Shown in pieces: positions 11,050-22,793 of a DNA stretch of 64,000 nucleotides. How positions within the stretch are numbered: position 1 is the first letter of the stretch; each line of letters begins with the position of its first letter. The stretch comes from Pinus tabuliformis (lineage: Eukaryota; Streptophyta; Pinopsida; Pinales; Pinaceae), in the NCBI GenBank assembly GCA_031772625.1, contig CM062804.1, forward strand, positions 276,117,174 through 276,181,173. The letters run 5' to 3'. The translations under genes and the position numbers were made by a program. The notes under the pieces were generated by a model, which had not been told where the DNA came from, ran no database searches, and saw only the letters and a list, made by a program, of their open reading frames with translations.

Positions 11050-12258
11050 CTAAGCATATTGTTCTATGTAGCTTTCATGTAGCACAAAATTATGCTTAAG
11101 TATGGTATATGAATTTATAATGGGTCTAGATAACATGTCTGCAACCTTGTTATGTATTCCCTTTTTATATTTGATGACTAAGTGAAACTGTTGTAGAAAA
11201 CCCATCCATCTGTAATGTCTCGATTGCTGCAACTTAGTTTGGGAGTGTAGATATTGAAGTGGTTGATGATCAGTATGTAGTACCATCTCTTTTCCCATTA
11301 AGTAATGTTTCCACGTTTTCACACTCTGAATTAATGCATACAACTCTTTATCATATGTTGGATAGTTAACTACTGCAGGATTAAAAGTCTCAGAATGATA
11401 ACATATGGGTTTACCATGCTGTGTCAACACTGCTCCCATGGCATAGTCACTAGCATCAGTTTGGATCTCAAATGGTCTTTGTAGATCATGCAGTGCTAAT
11501 ACAAGTGTTGTATTAATATTTTCTTTCAAGGTATCGAAGGCTTTCTGATGTTTGCCTCCCCATTGAAACACCTTGTTCAATCCTGTCAAAGCATGTAAGG
11601 GAGCTGCAATTAAGGGAAAGTTAGAACTGAACTTCCTCAAATATTGTGTTGCTCCTAAGAAGCTTCTCACTTCTGTAGCAGACTTGGGTTTAGGCCAGTT
11701 TACAATGACTGTCACTTTATAGGGATCTATTTTCAATTCACCACCCCCTACTATATGACCTAAATAATTTAGATATGTTTTGCCAAATTCACATTTTGAG
11801 AGTTTAACATAAAGTTTTTCTCTTTTCAAAACATCTAATTTCTACTTAACATGCTTTAAGTGTTCTTCCCACGTCTTACTAAAAATCGAAATGTCATCTA
11901 GATACATAATAACAAAATCATCAAGAAAAGGTCTGAGTACATCATTCATTAATCTCATGAAAGTAGCAAGAGCATTAGTTAAGCCGAAAGGCATAACCAG
12001 CCATTCATACAATCTGTGCTTTTTTTTGAAATCAATCTTCCATGCATCTTGCTCTACAACTCTGACCTGATGGTATCCACTATGCAAATCCAGCTTGGTG
12101 AAATAAACGTCTTCCTTTAATTGATCTAAAATATCATCTATGCGAGGAAGGGGATAACGATTTTTGATTGTTATCTTATTCAGTGCTCGGTAATCAATAC
12201 ACATTCTCCATGTGCCATCTTTCTTTCTCACCAAAATGATTGGTGACCCCATGGTCAT
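11050..12258 (-). pseudogene. Reverse transcriptase and RNase H of element B
   Basis: The RT palm is open at 12258-11842: [46 protein letters not shown] and the YLDD catalytic motif (FVIMYLDDISIFSKTW). A single stop near 11840 separates it from the 259-codon stretch at 11829-11050. That stretch has the thumb (LGHIVGGGELKIDPYKV) and RNase H with all stations visible: FEIQTDASDYAMGAV, YDKELYALIQ, LHTDHQPLQYL and KVADMLSR. The catalytic residues are intact even though the gene is interrupted. The sense of transcription and family assignment are secure. Confidence 0.88.
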
Positions 12259-12299
12259 GTGCTAGGCCCGATGAACCCTTTCTCAAGCAACTCCTACAC

Positions 12300-13112
12300 C
12301 TACTTCTTGATTTCATCATTCTCTAAAGCAAACAACCTGTACATCCCAATGTTAGGAAATGGAACATCTTGCTGCAAAATAATATCATGTACTATTCCCT
12401 TTTTGGGTGGCAGACCTTTAGGTTCTTGAAATAAAACATCATAGTCTGAAACAACCTTTTCTATATCAGCTTGCTGATCAACATTACAACCCTCAAATAC
12501 ATTGGTTTTATTAGGTTTCCTTTCCTTTACAACCATCAGTAAGAACTTTTTGCATGAATTTATCATTCTTTTCATCTGTCCTAAGTTTATGAGAGTATAA
12601 TTATTCTTGAGCTTATGAGCTCTTACAAAGTATTTGATTCCATCTTTAACAAGTAGATACTTGTTCTCAGCTCTATAAAAAATAGCCTTTCTATCATACA
12701 AGTAAGGGCTTCCTAAAACAATCCCACATATATCCAAAGGAATTATATCTAACTCGACCTCATCTACAAATGCTAACCCAAAAGAAAACTTGAGTTTGCA
12801 CTGTCTAGTCACTTGTAGCTGTGCTTTATCATTAAACCATCCTAATGGGTATGGTTTCTTGTGAGGTGTAGTTTCTAATCCCAATTTCTTTACAATTGCT
12901 TCAGAAATTAGATTTACTTGTGAGACAACATCAAACAAAGTATCAATATTTTGATTTTTGGAAATAACTCGAATATGGAAAAGCTCATGTCTTTTTCTCT
13001 CATGTTCTTCATCAATAACAGATTGATCAGAAATACTAGTAGATGCTTCAGAATTCTTACCTTTTGTACCTGTGGCTGCAATGATTATTTCATCTCCCGA
13101 GTTTGACCCCAA
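12300..13112 (-). pseudogene. Protease region of element B with a mutated active site
   Basis: 270 open codons between gag and RT. The retropepsin core can be followed through ELFHIRVISKNQNIDTLFDV and VSQVNLISEAIVKKLGL to LDICGIVLGSPYLYDRKAIF. The expected catalytic triad D-S/T-G at TLFDxxSQVNLIS reads D-V-V, so the enzyme would be inactive even without upstream stops. The last 50 residues (VVSDYDVLFQEPKGLPPKK) are the usual pre-RT connector. A stop near 12298 separates it from RT in the same general order. Confidence 0.8.
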
Positions 13113-14201
13113 ATCTTTCTGAATAGCTATAGCAGTCTTCTTCTTCTTGCCGTCAGACTTCTTAGGTCTCAGCTCTGGATGCAGAATCCAACATTGCTCA
13201 TCATCATGCCCATCCTTTTTACAGTGAGTTCATGAAGCTTTACCTTTTTGTGCATTGTTAGCCTTCCTTTCTTTCCACTTCTACTTTCTTTTCTCCTTAC
13301 CCTTGCTTACAGTGGGTTGGGATGGTCCCCCAACTTCTAGATTTCCATTCTTTCCTCTAGCTTCTAGATGAGTAGCTTGTACAGATACCTCATCTATACT
13401 AGTGGGATTAAACATGAGGATGGTATGCCTCATGTAGCTGTGTAGACCACCAATGTACTTCAGAAGAGTCTTTGATGAGTCTAATGAGATACCCAACATC
13501 AATGCTCTCTTTTTGAACTCTTGAGTATACCCTTGCACACTTTTCCCTTTTAGCTGTCGAAGAGTTTGCCAACTCATCATGGCTTGTTGCATGTAGGCCA
13601 ATGGATAGAACTAATTTTTGATTGCAACAACAAATTAACTGTAGACAGAGATGGTCTTACCATGTTTTTTCATATCAGCTTGGGTTTTGCCTTCCCACCA
13701 AACCAAGTCAGTGCCTCCTAGGCATAGGCTTGCCAGCTGAATCTTAATCTTGTATGAGTCTATGTTCTATACCCTGCAATACACATCAATTTGTCTAATC
13801 CAATTGTCCAACTCTTTAGCATTTAGCTCTCCATCATATATAGGAAAGTCAAATTTAACATCTAGTTTAATCAAAGATGCTTTCTTATTATGCACGGGGC
13901 TGTTAGGAGGTGTGAGAAATCTTTCTTCTTTCCCTTTTCCTTTTTAGTGGTCATGGGAATGAGACTCATCTTCTTCTTTATCTTGTTTAGAGCAAGATGA
14001 ATCTTCATTCTTGTGCTTTCTAAAGTCCCTATACATTTCTTCTACCATAGCCTTTATAGCTAGGGAACTCTCTATGAATTGGGAGTCTGGCCCCATAGAA
14101 CCTTCCTCTAACATTGTCTTCCGAGAATAGACTCTCCCAATTTTAGGATTAGTTTCCACCAACTCTCCTTTTCCTAATTTGAGCTTTGATCTAGTGAGCA
14201 T
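13113..14201 (-). pseudogene. Gag of element B
   Basis: Gag begins near the primer site at 14201 (MLTRSKLKLGKGE, 85 codons, acidic and His-rich end). It continues after a frame break through the capsid domain at 13601-13281 (QTLRQLKGKSVQGYTQEFKK, LLKYIGGLHSYMRHTI). A CCHC knuckle follows near 13240-13200, reading K-A-S-stop-T-H-C-K-K-D-G-H-D-D-E-Q-C, where the first zinc-binding Cys codon has become TGA. This is a typical chromoviral gag of about 350 residues. Function is lost through the knuckle stop and earlier frameshifts. Confidence 0.75.
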
Positions 14202-14245
14202 TCATAGATAAACCAACACAAGCTTGTCTAACCTTACAGCCTAGA

Positions 14246-14257
14246 GCTCTGATACCA
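14246..14257 (-). promoter_or_regulatory. Primer-binding site of element B (initiator tRNA-Met)
   Basis: TGGTATCAGAGC on the minus strand, two bases inside the 5' LTR. It is the exact complement of the plant initiator tRNA-Met 3' end. Confidence 0.92.
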
Positions 14258-14259
14258 CT

Positions 14260-15742
14260 TGATCTGATAATCACCCTATGAGTGACATCAATTGAAGATT
14301 TATTAAAGAAAGGTATTACAGACTCATGTGCTGGTGTGTGTTCTATGTTATTTAAGCAATGGATCGATCAGATTGCCAACACACAGACATTTAAATGGAA
14401 AGACAGTAGAGAAATACAGTAAGCAAACACAAAGACAAAAGAATTTTAATAAGGAGTTCACCCTATTGTCCAGGGGTATGTCTCCAGTCCAACTTTCAAT
14501 GGCGGCCTTGTTTTATTGTGTCTTTAAGCAGAGAATTACAATGCAGGGACTCAATGTGAGTTCTCCTGAAGTAGGTTTGCTTGGCAGGGTGGTTCTTGGA
14601 TCCCCCAAGCCACTTAAGTGCACAGACTTCTTCTTCCTACCAATTTTGTGACCTTGTGGTCTACAGTGGAAAGAGCCCAATGTGGTGCTCGGTCTGGACA
14701 AATCCTCTATGGGATGGCTCAGATCTCTCAAGCCTCTAGTGCTCGATGCTACCTTTGGTTAGCTCGGCCCTCTTTCCTCTTCTTATTTTGCTTCACTGTC
14801 TTCTTTCTCTGTGTATTCCATCCTCCTCTCAGGATTCTGGTCTCTCTATCTTCTTCCTTCGTCTCTCATACTGTTCTCCAACTTGACACTCTTTCCTTGT
14901 GTATTCTGTCTCTTTGTTCATGGCTTTGAAGCCATTCGAACCCATGCCTATTCGGTTCCTCTTCTACCTCTATTGATTCACCTTTTGTAGTTGCACTTGG
15001 AGTTCCCTATTCGGCGTCATCATCAATGCTCAAGGAGTGGCCACGTATCCTCCTCTAAATAGCGCCAGCCTATGTCATCGATTCGTTTCTTCAGTTACGT
15101 TGTGGATGCATTCTTCCTCCATTGTGGTGGTCAAACGGATTCTAAATCCTTTTAAAACATGACGTGTTCCTTCGTCGATTCCGCTTCCTTCATTGGGTGC
15201 GATCTCAGCCGTCTGATCTGGGTCCCCAGATCCAACGCCACACACACGTTTCACGCAGTTGACTTGCTCGACCTTTAGCGCATGATCAACGACAATTTTC
15301 TCTCACCTCCACTTGCCACGCATCAATGAATGGAATAGCTCCACTCTCATCTGAAACCTCTTAACATTTGAGGGCACCCTGATCAAAACTGCCAGTTTTC
15401 CCAAGTGCGGGTCCCGCCTTTGTACTTTCAGCGCTTTTTCCTTTCCACCTGTGGTTCTTCGGCTTCCCATGCATCTGTGTGCTCGGGCTTCCTCCTTCAT
15501 GGCCCTGTAAAAACCACCTCCTTTTCCCGATCTGAGGCTCCCAGGGGCTACTTTGACCTCCGGTGTAGTCTCCATGGGCCTCGATCTGCGCGCTTTGACC
15601 AAGGTCCTCGTCATTCCATGCTGGCTACCATTGCCAATTGTTCAAGGTGTTTTTGATTGCTGTTTTGGATTCTTTAGAGATTTGTTTCGACCAGATACAG
15701 TCAGGGTTCTTTGATAGTCTTCTATGGATCCGATTCAGATCA
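14260..15742 (-). repeat. 5' LTR of element B
   Basis: A 1,483-bp partner of 8044-9581, starting TGATCTGATAATCACC and ending GATTCAGATCA in + orientation. Inverted ends TGATCTGA/TCAGATCA are nearly perfect. The open stretches inside it are shared with the other LTR and are not genes. Confidence 0.9.
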
Positions 15743-15747
15743 CTTCC
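15743..15747. repeat. Right target-site duplication of element B (CTTCC)
   Basis: Identical to 8039-8043. Confidence 0.9.
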
Positions 15748-16400
15748 TCATTTCTCTAATGCTATACTCATGGCTTTTCATCATCCCCATCAATGCCATC
15801 AGCAAACTGAATACTTTAAGGGAGGATTAAAAGACTGTTATAGGAAGAAAACTCCTCCTGTGGCATCTTGTGTAGTCACAACAGAAAACCATGATATTTT
15901 TTTCCACCCACATAAGGAATGATAGATACTTGTTTGCAACTAGAAAGGGACACATCATCCTCAGGAATGATTCCTACCAGAAGCAACATCTTGGATATTA
16001 GAGAGGCAACTGCACACACACAAAAAATTCAACAATCAAGGCATCATCAAGTTATGGAGACATGCATAGGAAATAATTAAAAGAGTGAACTCCCTTGATC
16101 ATGATTTTATATGCCCCAGTTCTACCATGCAACTATCTCCAGCAATTCTAACCATATGTAGGCTCAGGTATGGAAACCCTCACCTCTTCCCTATGCATAA
16201 AATTATTAAAATGTGTAAATGTTGACATAAGTGTTTTAATTGGTTGGAGGTGTCTAGTGAACTTCGCCACCCTCGGCTAGTAAAGTTAAGTTTGTGCTAA
16301 GTCACCCATGAAACATGGAGATTTCAACTCAAAGTGAGGCGTGTCCTCAAAGAGTGGGGTGATAATAACGAGGAGAGAGAAATGATTATAAGGAATGGGG
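15748..16400. other. Flank of element B without a recognised gene
   Basis: Continues the sequence interrupted at 8038. I see no domain, LTR end or RNA gene here. It leads into the decayed reading frame that becomes recognisable from about 16405. Confidence 0.4.
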
Positions 16401-16404
16401 ACAA

Positions 16405-18960
16405 TAATAAAAAATGGAAACTTGTCTTACTTCCATGTCACTAGAGTGCTCAGAGAGAGAACCTTATGTACTAGGATCAACATCATTTGCACTATCACTC
16501 ATTCCAAAAACAGGTAGAGGAAGGACAAGATATTGTATGAGACCACCTAGGGTGCCACCAAGAAGTTCCAACCCTGTCTGCAAGTTCCATAAGAAAAAGC
16601 TATAGGAAGGCCTGCAAGTGCTACAGAAAGGTCGAGAAGGAGATACAGGAGAAATTGGAAGGTGAAAAAGGAGCCACAGTGGCTCAGAATTGTCTCAAAA
16701 CCATCATGCACACACATAATTTTTTTGACAAGAAGGAAGTTAATGTCATAGCTAGGTAAAACTTCTTCAATTCAAAAGAGAAGCCTGTAGAGGATAAGAA
16801 TGGAGTAAGAAGAGAAATCCTACCTTACCCTTGGGATGAGTTAGTTTACCATGTCCTTAAATATATATCTCATGAAGGGAGATTGAGTGTATTTTATTCC
16901 TACCACTTCATATTGCTCCATGACTTGAGGCTCAAGGCATAATTGCCTCTCCCTCAAGGAATTAGTGTTCCCCATTTCCTTCTATAGTCAATAATGCATA
17001 TGAGTTAGAAGTCGAGGAAAGGAAAGCACCAATACTTAGATCACCATGGTCCTATCAAGTTAATAATGATGGATGCTTTGAGACACTTGAGGATCCTTGT
17101 CCTATGGACTATATTGGTGGACTTGGATAGGGAGACTTTCCTAAAAACCCAAGCCATCACACTTGGAGAAACACTAGCCTCTAGCATTGGAGGTAAAGAA
17201 GGAAAAATAAAAGAATATTAAGGAGAAAAAATAGACGAGGAAGAGGCAGAAAAAATAGAAGAAGAGGATAGAAAATTAGAGGAAAAGGAGGTAGCAAAGA
17301 CAGAGGAAGGAGAAGTAGAAATTAAAGGATAAGAGCGGGGAAGCAAGTAGAAGAAAGATTAAGCCCTGAGGAGACTTCTAAAACCCAATAAGTAGAGAAA
17401 CAACCACATCAAACAAATTTATCTCCAGGGGATACTGAACAAGAAGTAGCTGCAACATTGGCTACATTGGGCACTCCTATCAAGCCCAAGAGGAGGCAAT
17501 CAAGACAAGGTCCCCTGTATTTCAGAACCAAGAAGAGCACCAGAATTAGACAAGGGAAACCAAAATCTACCACAAATGTCCCTATCATTATTGATGAATC
17601 ACCAATTAAAAAGGAAGAAGTAGGACCCAATGAAGGAAAAATTTAGGAGGTCACTCCTCCTAAAACCAAAACCAAGTCACCTATAGCATCTGTGGGTAGG
17701 CCTAGTACTAGGTCATTGACCTTCAAGAAGCCAAGGACACAAGATGCCTTTGAGAAAGTAGAAGAAGAGAATCTACATAAGATACAAGGTTTGATACAAG
17801 AGAGATGATATTTGCTACAGGAGGGGCAAAGTCTGATATGGGGGGAATAGGGAAGCTATATGAGCACAAAAAATAGCTACAAAGGGAAGGAACCACATCA
17901 AAGTCAGTTGGAAAGGACCTCCAAGTGCTCCAAGAGATTGATCCACAACCTAGCTTGGGGTCCTACTACAAATTTATTGAAGAAGGAAGGACATTCCCTG
18001 AAAAAGTTGTAGTCCCACTCCTATGTGAGCTGGAGATAGAGAGATGCAAAACCCATAGGTAGATGCAAATTTCCGAATCCAAGAATGTGGTAGATGTGGG
18101 CTTCATGGAGGATAAATTCATTGAAATGGGTAAGGAATTACGTGATTTGAGACTAAGAGAGCCTATTATGAAGGAGAAACTATAGGAATAAAAAAAAAGG
18201 TTGAGAGAGAGGTTGCAGGAGAAAGAAACACAATTTTCTACCATGGCAAGTCTCTCTATGGAAACCCTACAATGTAGGAAACCATCAAAATATTATGTTA
18301 TATTCCTCAAATAATAGTGGTTGTAGTTCCAAATAAAAACTCTAACGCAATATGGGTCTCTACCTCTTCAAGACTACATGAAGTTTATTGAGTTTTGCAA
18401 CCAAACTAGTATGGAAGAAAGGGTAAAGTTAGCTAAATTCTACATGCATAATTTCACTTTGAGAGATCTAAATTTTGGGATCCCAATTCAAGATTGGGAG
18501 ACATGCATCTAATGGATTTAGCATCTTGGTTTACTCATGAGGAGAAAAGGGTTGAGAAAATGAAAAAAATTAATGACAAAGGAGGAGAAGGAACCCTTAT
18601 ATATCATAGTAGAGCTAGTGAGCCATAAGGCTGTCATCGATGATCATAACCTCATCTCTAATGATGCTACTTTAGCACCAAAATACATTTCTACCCAGGA
18701 GAATTGCCATTTTTCACTTTGACGACACCTTTATAATGTTGGGAAGAGAGAGTCTAAAATCTTGCTAGAGAATATGACATGCCTTACCCCAGAGTCTAGA
18801 AGTCAAAGAATATCACTCTCTTGAAAGACTAAGGAATGACTTGGAGAGAACACCATTGTATAAGAGAATCATGAAGAGGATGAAAATCAGATGGATAGGA
18901 CTCAAACTCAGTCCACCCTTGTTTCTAGGCTTACAATAAGGAAGAGATGAAACAAAATAG
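16405..18960 (+). pseudogene. Long decayed protein-coding region of unknown family
   Basis: Although no ORF exceeds about 63 codons, a coherent protein can be followed on the + strand. A Pro/Arg/Lys-rich start (16414-16605, ending CKFHKKKL) shifts frame into CYRKVEKEIQEKLEGEKGAT. A long single frame from about 16690 to 17360 follows with PYPWDELVYHVLKYIS, FYSYHFILLHDLRLKA, LIMMDALRHLRILVLWT and a highly acidic EEAEKIEEEDRKLEEKE tract. Basic and acidic segments come after (17458-17646), then coiled-coil-like stretches to about 18950 (MEERVKLAKFYMHNFTLRD). Stops are scattered in frame. I do not recognise the family. It could be the gag-like or accessory gene of an uncharacterised mobile element, or a dead host gene. 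Confidence 0.45.
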
Positions 18961-20960
18961 TAGAGGGAGTGGACTAAGATAGAAACAAATGCAAGTTTTT
19001 ACCCACAAGAGGGCACACCATCTGAGGAGTCTTGAATTGTTAGATAGGCCACCAAGGCCATGAAAGATCTTCACATGGATGACTAAGTTGCTCAGAGGAT
19101 GAGAAACACCTTGAACAGGGGGTTCATGATGAGTCCCATCAATAGGTATATTTTGAAGATCATCATGCCATCCTCCAATCTTAAAACTATCCTTTTCTCA
19201 CATTAATTCAATTTTTTTGTTATATTATGCTTATGAAGAAGAGTAAAAGGTGTTTGTCATAGTATGTGGCATAATGTGGTCTAATTATAGGAAAAAGAAG
19301 AATTTTTTTAAGGAAATTTATATGTAGGGGCTTGATGGAGACAACCGAGAGAGAATCTAGGGGGTTTTTCCACCTCCTTAGCTCCCTAACTGGGCTTGGG
19401 ATCACAACATCCTCTCTCACTAGTTCAAATTCATTGGAAATTGAGTAAATCCTAGTACAAGTAAAGCTCAAGAGGGAATAGATCCACCATTTCGTAGATT
19501 AAAGAGGGAATCACTCTCATTTTTAAGGGAGTTTCTATCAACTACCATTTTGTATAAATAAACAAGATGAAAAGATCATTAGGATTTGAAGTTTTAGTTC
19601 ATATAGGTGTAGTTATTTCTCTTAGAACTTGACATTGTCATTTTAAACTTTTATGTGATGTTTGAGACTTTTACTTTATGATAATGAGAAGTTGGTTATT
19701 AAGTTGCCCTTGAGTTAGCTTCAGAGGGCTAAGACCCTAGGTTTGAGACCAAACTAGAGGCTTTGGTCCCTCTTTTGTACTTGTGTTTTGTTCTTGATTC
19801 CAAGAATTTCATAGTTTCTTTCATTTCAGTAGAGGTTAAGCTATAAAAGCCTATGATTGCTATCTTCTACATCACCTCTCTTGTGGTAGAATGGTTGGAA
19901 GGATTCATAATCTTAGTAAAAAGATATTGTGTTTATTATTTCTTAGAAATAGATGAATGTTAGTTGTTCTTCTTCACATTTTGTTTCTGTATCTTAGAAG
20001 TCAATTTATTGATTAGAGTAGTGTTATGGCATAAAATAGATGTTATTTAAATTCAACTCATCTTTTCCATCATACTTTATATCACTTTGTTAATGATCAA
20101 TGGATGTATGCATGTGCTTGGTTGCAGGGCTGTGTTGATTAGAAAGGGGGGCACCTATTCCACCTCCATCGTGGACTCCTCAATCTTCTCTCCGCACCCC
20201 TCAATTACGTTCGAAAACTCTATTTCCATAGTCACTTTGTCTAGTAAACTTAGGACACCATGAGCATTCATCTTGGCACAAGAAAAACCTCTGAGAGGTA
20301 TTGAGATTGGCTAGGTGCTCAACCCAAACTTCCTTTACTCTCCCTAACATCCACCCACCTCTTCATTCCATCAAGGCATCATTTTCACTATAAAAGCCTC
20401 TTGGAACTCCTCCTATAGAATTAAAAGCCCTCCTATAGAAATACAAGACCCCCACTTCAATGTTAGCTCATTCAAGATGAAAAATGACCCCAAGTTGTGG
20501 TTTGATGATCAAGGGATGCTCCTAGACCACTCCAACCATTCCTTTTCCTCACTACAAAACATAGTAGAATTAGTTATTTTCAATTATAAGTATGATGCAA
20601 GTTAGGTTTTTGATTTTCAAGCAAATTTGAAATAGGTAGATGATACATGGAATTACGTTGCTAGTTTGATGAATTATGCAAGATAGAGTAGCTTTCTTTC
20701 TGCAAGTATATTATCCCTTGTCCTTTCATGAAATGATTAATTAGCATCTTCAAGTTGAGCAAATGGTATTTCCAATTTCATAGCTACAATTAGTTTTCAA
20801 ATGTACTTTCATCAGCAAGATTTCAAAATACTTTAGTAGGGGGAATGGTCTCTAAGAACTTCGATCTAATGTCATGAATGAGAGTGCATGAGTAGAATCC
20901 AAACTACTGTGCATATAACATTGTTACCTCTAAGTTTGTACAAACCTCGTGTTGATAATT
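18961..20960. other. No recognised feature
   Basis: AT-rich DNA with only short open stretches on either strand and no domain I can name. A duplicated CTCCTATAGAA phrase occurs near 20408-20440. The segment lies between the decayed frame on the left and the copia gag relic on the right. Confidence 0.4.
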
Positions 20961-20994
20961 TGAGTTGAGGAGCCCTTGGGAGTTGTAACATTCT

Positions 20995-21194
20995 TGGTGT
21001 AATACTAGGGATCACCAATCACTATCAATGAATTCCTTCAGCCCATTATCTTCCAGCACTGCCTCCATGTGGTCCTTCCAAGTTCCTTCCAAGAAACATA
21101 ATTCGAGCTTCCCTCATAGACGCACTCGAGCCTTAGTCGATAGAAATCTATCCTTCTAGTTCTGAATAATTGATCCTTAAAATCCAATCCTCCT
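20995..21194 (-). pseudogene. N-terminal gag relic of an older copia element (H)
   Basis: The minus strand reads RLECVYEGSSNYVSWKE near 21134-21085, then after a one-base shift MEAVLEDNGLKEFIDSD near 21070-21020. The YxSWKxxMEAVLEDxxL pattern is the start of a Ty1/copia gag (UBN2-type). Its upstream leader and primer site lie at 30100-30151 on the far side of element C, so C interrupted H just before this gag. Only the first 50-60 residues can be followed. Confidence 0.5.
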
Positions 21195-21199
21195 GCAAT
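21195..21199. repeat. Left target-site duplication of element C (GCAAT)
   Basis: GCAAT before the LTR at 21200 corresponds to ACAAT at 30100-30104. They differ by one transition, consistent with an old 5-bp duplication. Confidence 0.65.
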
Positions 21200-22779
21200 T
21201 GTTGGAAATAATACTGAGAGGGGGGGGGGGGTGAATCAATATTATCTAATCAATATAAATTTTTCATTTACATATTCATATTCATATATGCTACCTCAGT
21301 TAAGGAAAACCGTGTGTATACGCAACTGTGTATAATGCAACTAGCGTATATTCAGTAAACTTATAAATCAATTAGTTGCTTCTTAATGAGTGCATCAGAA
21401 CATTATTAACCATATGATCAGTAATCAGGAGCAGTAAGCAGAGAAAATCATCACACATAATCAACACACATGAACACCAAGATGTAAGGTGGAAACCCAA
21501 TGTGGGTGAAAACCACCCATTGCAATTTGTCTCTATCTTCTTTTAAATTAGAAAGTCCTTTTTACAATGATTATGTACTGGTGCAGTCTTATACCAGTAC
21601 GCAGGCTACTACCTGCAGAAGGATACAACCTTCTCTTGTTCTCCAGCTTCTCCTAGAAGGGAGCTACAACCCCCTTAGCTCTTGTACTAGCTGAGATACT
21701 AGTACGTAGGTGCTGACCTACAAAAGGCTACAACCTTCTCTCTTCTTCCAGGGACTACGTTTCATAAATTTTCAGACTGGATCCATGAATATCAATCAAA
21801 CGTCAAGTATATCTGCATCAACCAATCTCCTTCGTACAAACAAATACTGAATCAACCAATAACTTCTCAGAATGCTGTAACCAAAAAACAATACCAGTAA
21901 CCAGACACCAATTTTGAACCCAGAACATTGCAGCAATAAATAGAAGCAGCTAAAACATATTTCATGAGATGTACACTACTTCAATATGTGGAACCTACGT
22001 GCATATGCTTCTGTATCAAGGCCAACTGGCATATACGCTGTTTTAAGTTAGTGAACCAATGTGTCTACGTGCCTCTGCTGCGTTGAACCTGCGTACAGAT
22101 CTATAAAAGATAATTTACCCTTTTCACTTATTCAGACATCAGTTATACCTAGATTATCATATTTATAGATCAAGTCATGCGCCAAATATAACAGATCAAA
22201 ATTACACAAAGATACTTCTCTTCAAGCCACCTTAAGATCTTGACCCATCAATAGAACTTATCCTTCTCCTCGTGCTCAAGTTCCTCCTTGATTCAGATCT
22301 AGTTATGCACCATAACCCAATGACCAGTATTCTAGATCTTACTCTTCATAAGATATTCAATGCTTAAGTCAATACCCTTGCCAAATTATCTCCTTCCCTT
22401 TTTATAGTCTTAGGCCTTACTCAAACCATGTTCCAAAACCATTGAGAACCAATACTAGGGACCCAATACTTGGGTTCAACACTTTGGATGCAATACTAAG
22501 GACCAAAACCATAGGTTCAAATATGTTGGACTAAATACCATGGAACAAACATAAGATTTCCCACATGTACGTGCTTTTCTTTGCATGAAAGTGTGTGCAT
22601 ATGTATACACTCCTTTTGGTCGGTAATCCCACGTGTATATGCGATTTTGTTAATAGGAACCTGCGTATACCTCATTTTCTTTCATTATGGGAGCCTGAAC
22701 TGTGATCTGCCCTTTGAGTGAGTTGCCATCAAGGACAACACTTGTGCCATAGTGCCAAACCTATGTCATAATGCCAACA
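21200..22779 (-). repeat. 3' LTR of element C
   Basis: Begins TGTTGGAAATAATACTGA and ends TAATGCCAACA in + orientation. It contains an inverted repeat flanking a G-run near its edge (21208-21245), many copies of a GTATACGC-like motif, and a TATAAAAAG box on the minus strand at 22398-22406. Confidence 0.92.
22398..22406 (-). promoter_or_regulatory. Putative TATA box in the 3' LTR of element C
   Basis: TATAAAAAG on the minus strand, conserved in the other LTR at 29719-29727. Its position in the LTR suits the start of the R region. Confidence 0.55.
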
Positions 22780-22793
22780 ATCTCCCCCTTTGG
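22780..22793 (-). promoter_or_regulatory. Polypurine tract of element C
   Basis: CCAAAGGGGGAGAT on the minus strand directly abuts the 3' LTR. Confidence 0.8.

Larger units (their letters stand above)
8044..15742 (-). mobile_element. Element B: complete, decayed Ty3/gypsy retrotransposon
   Basis: A 7.7-kb minus-strand element bounded by two LTRs (14260-15742 is the 5' one, 8044-9581 the 3' one), with a 5-bp CTTCC target duplication, a tRNA-iMet primer site and a polypurine tract. The internal order on the minus strand is gag, protease, RT, RNase H, integrase and a chromodomain-like tail. By eye the LTRs differ at roughly 7% of positions over their first 250 bases and by several indels, so the insertion is old. 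All genes carry stops or frameshifts. Confidence 0.93.

Noticed and set aside
17409..18244. Minus-strand ORFs opposite the decayed frame at 16405-18960
   Set aside because: Their composition mirrors the acidic and basic + strand frame and no domain is present.
21218..21231. G-run as a G-quadruplex regulatory element
   Set aside because: Its length differs between the two LTRs and it forms the loop of an inverted repeat; slippage in a homopolymer explains it.
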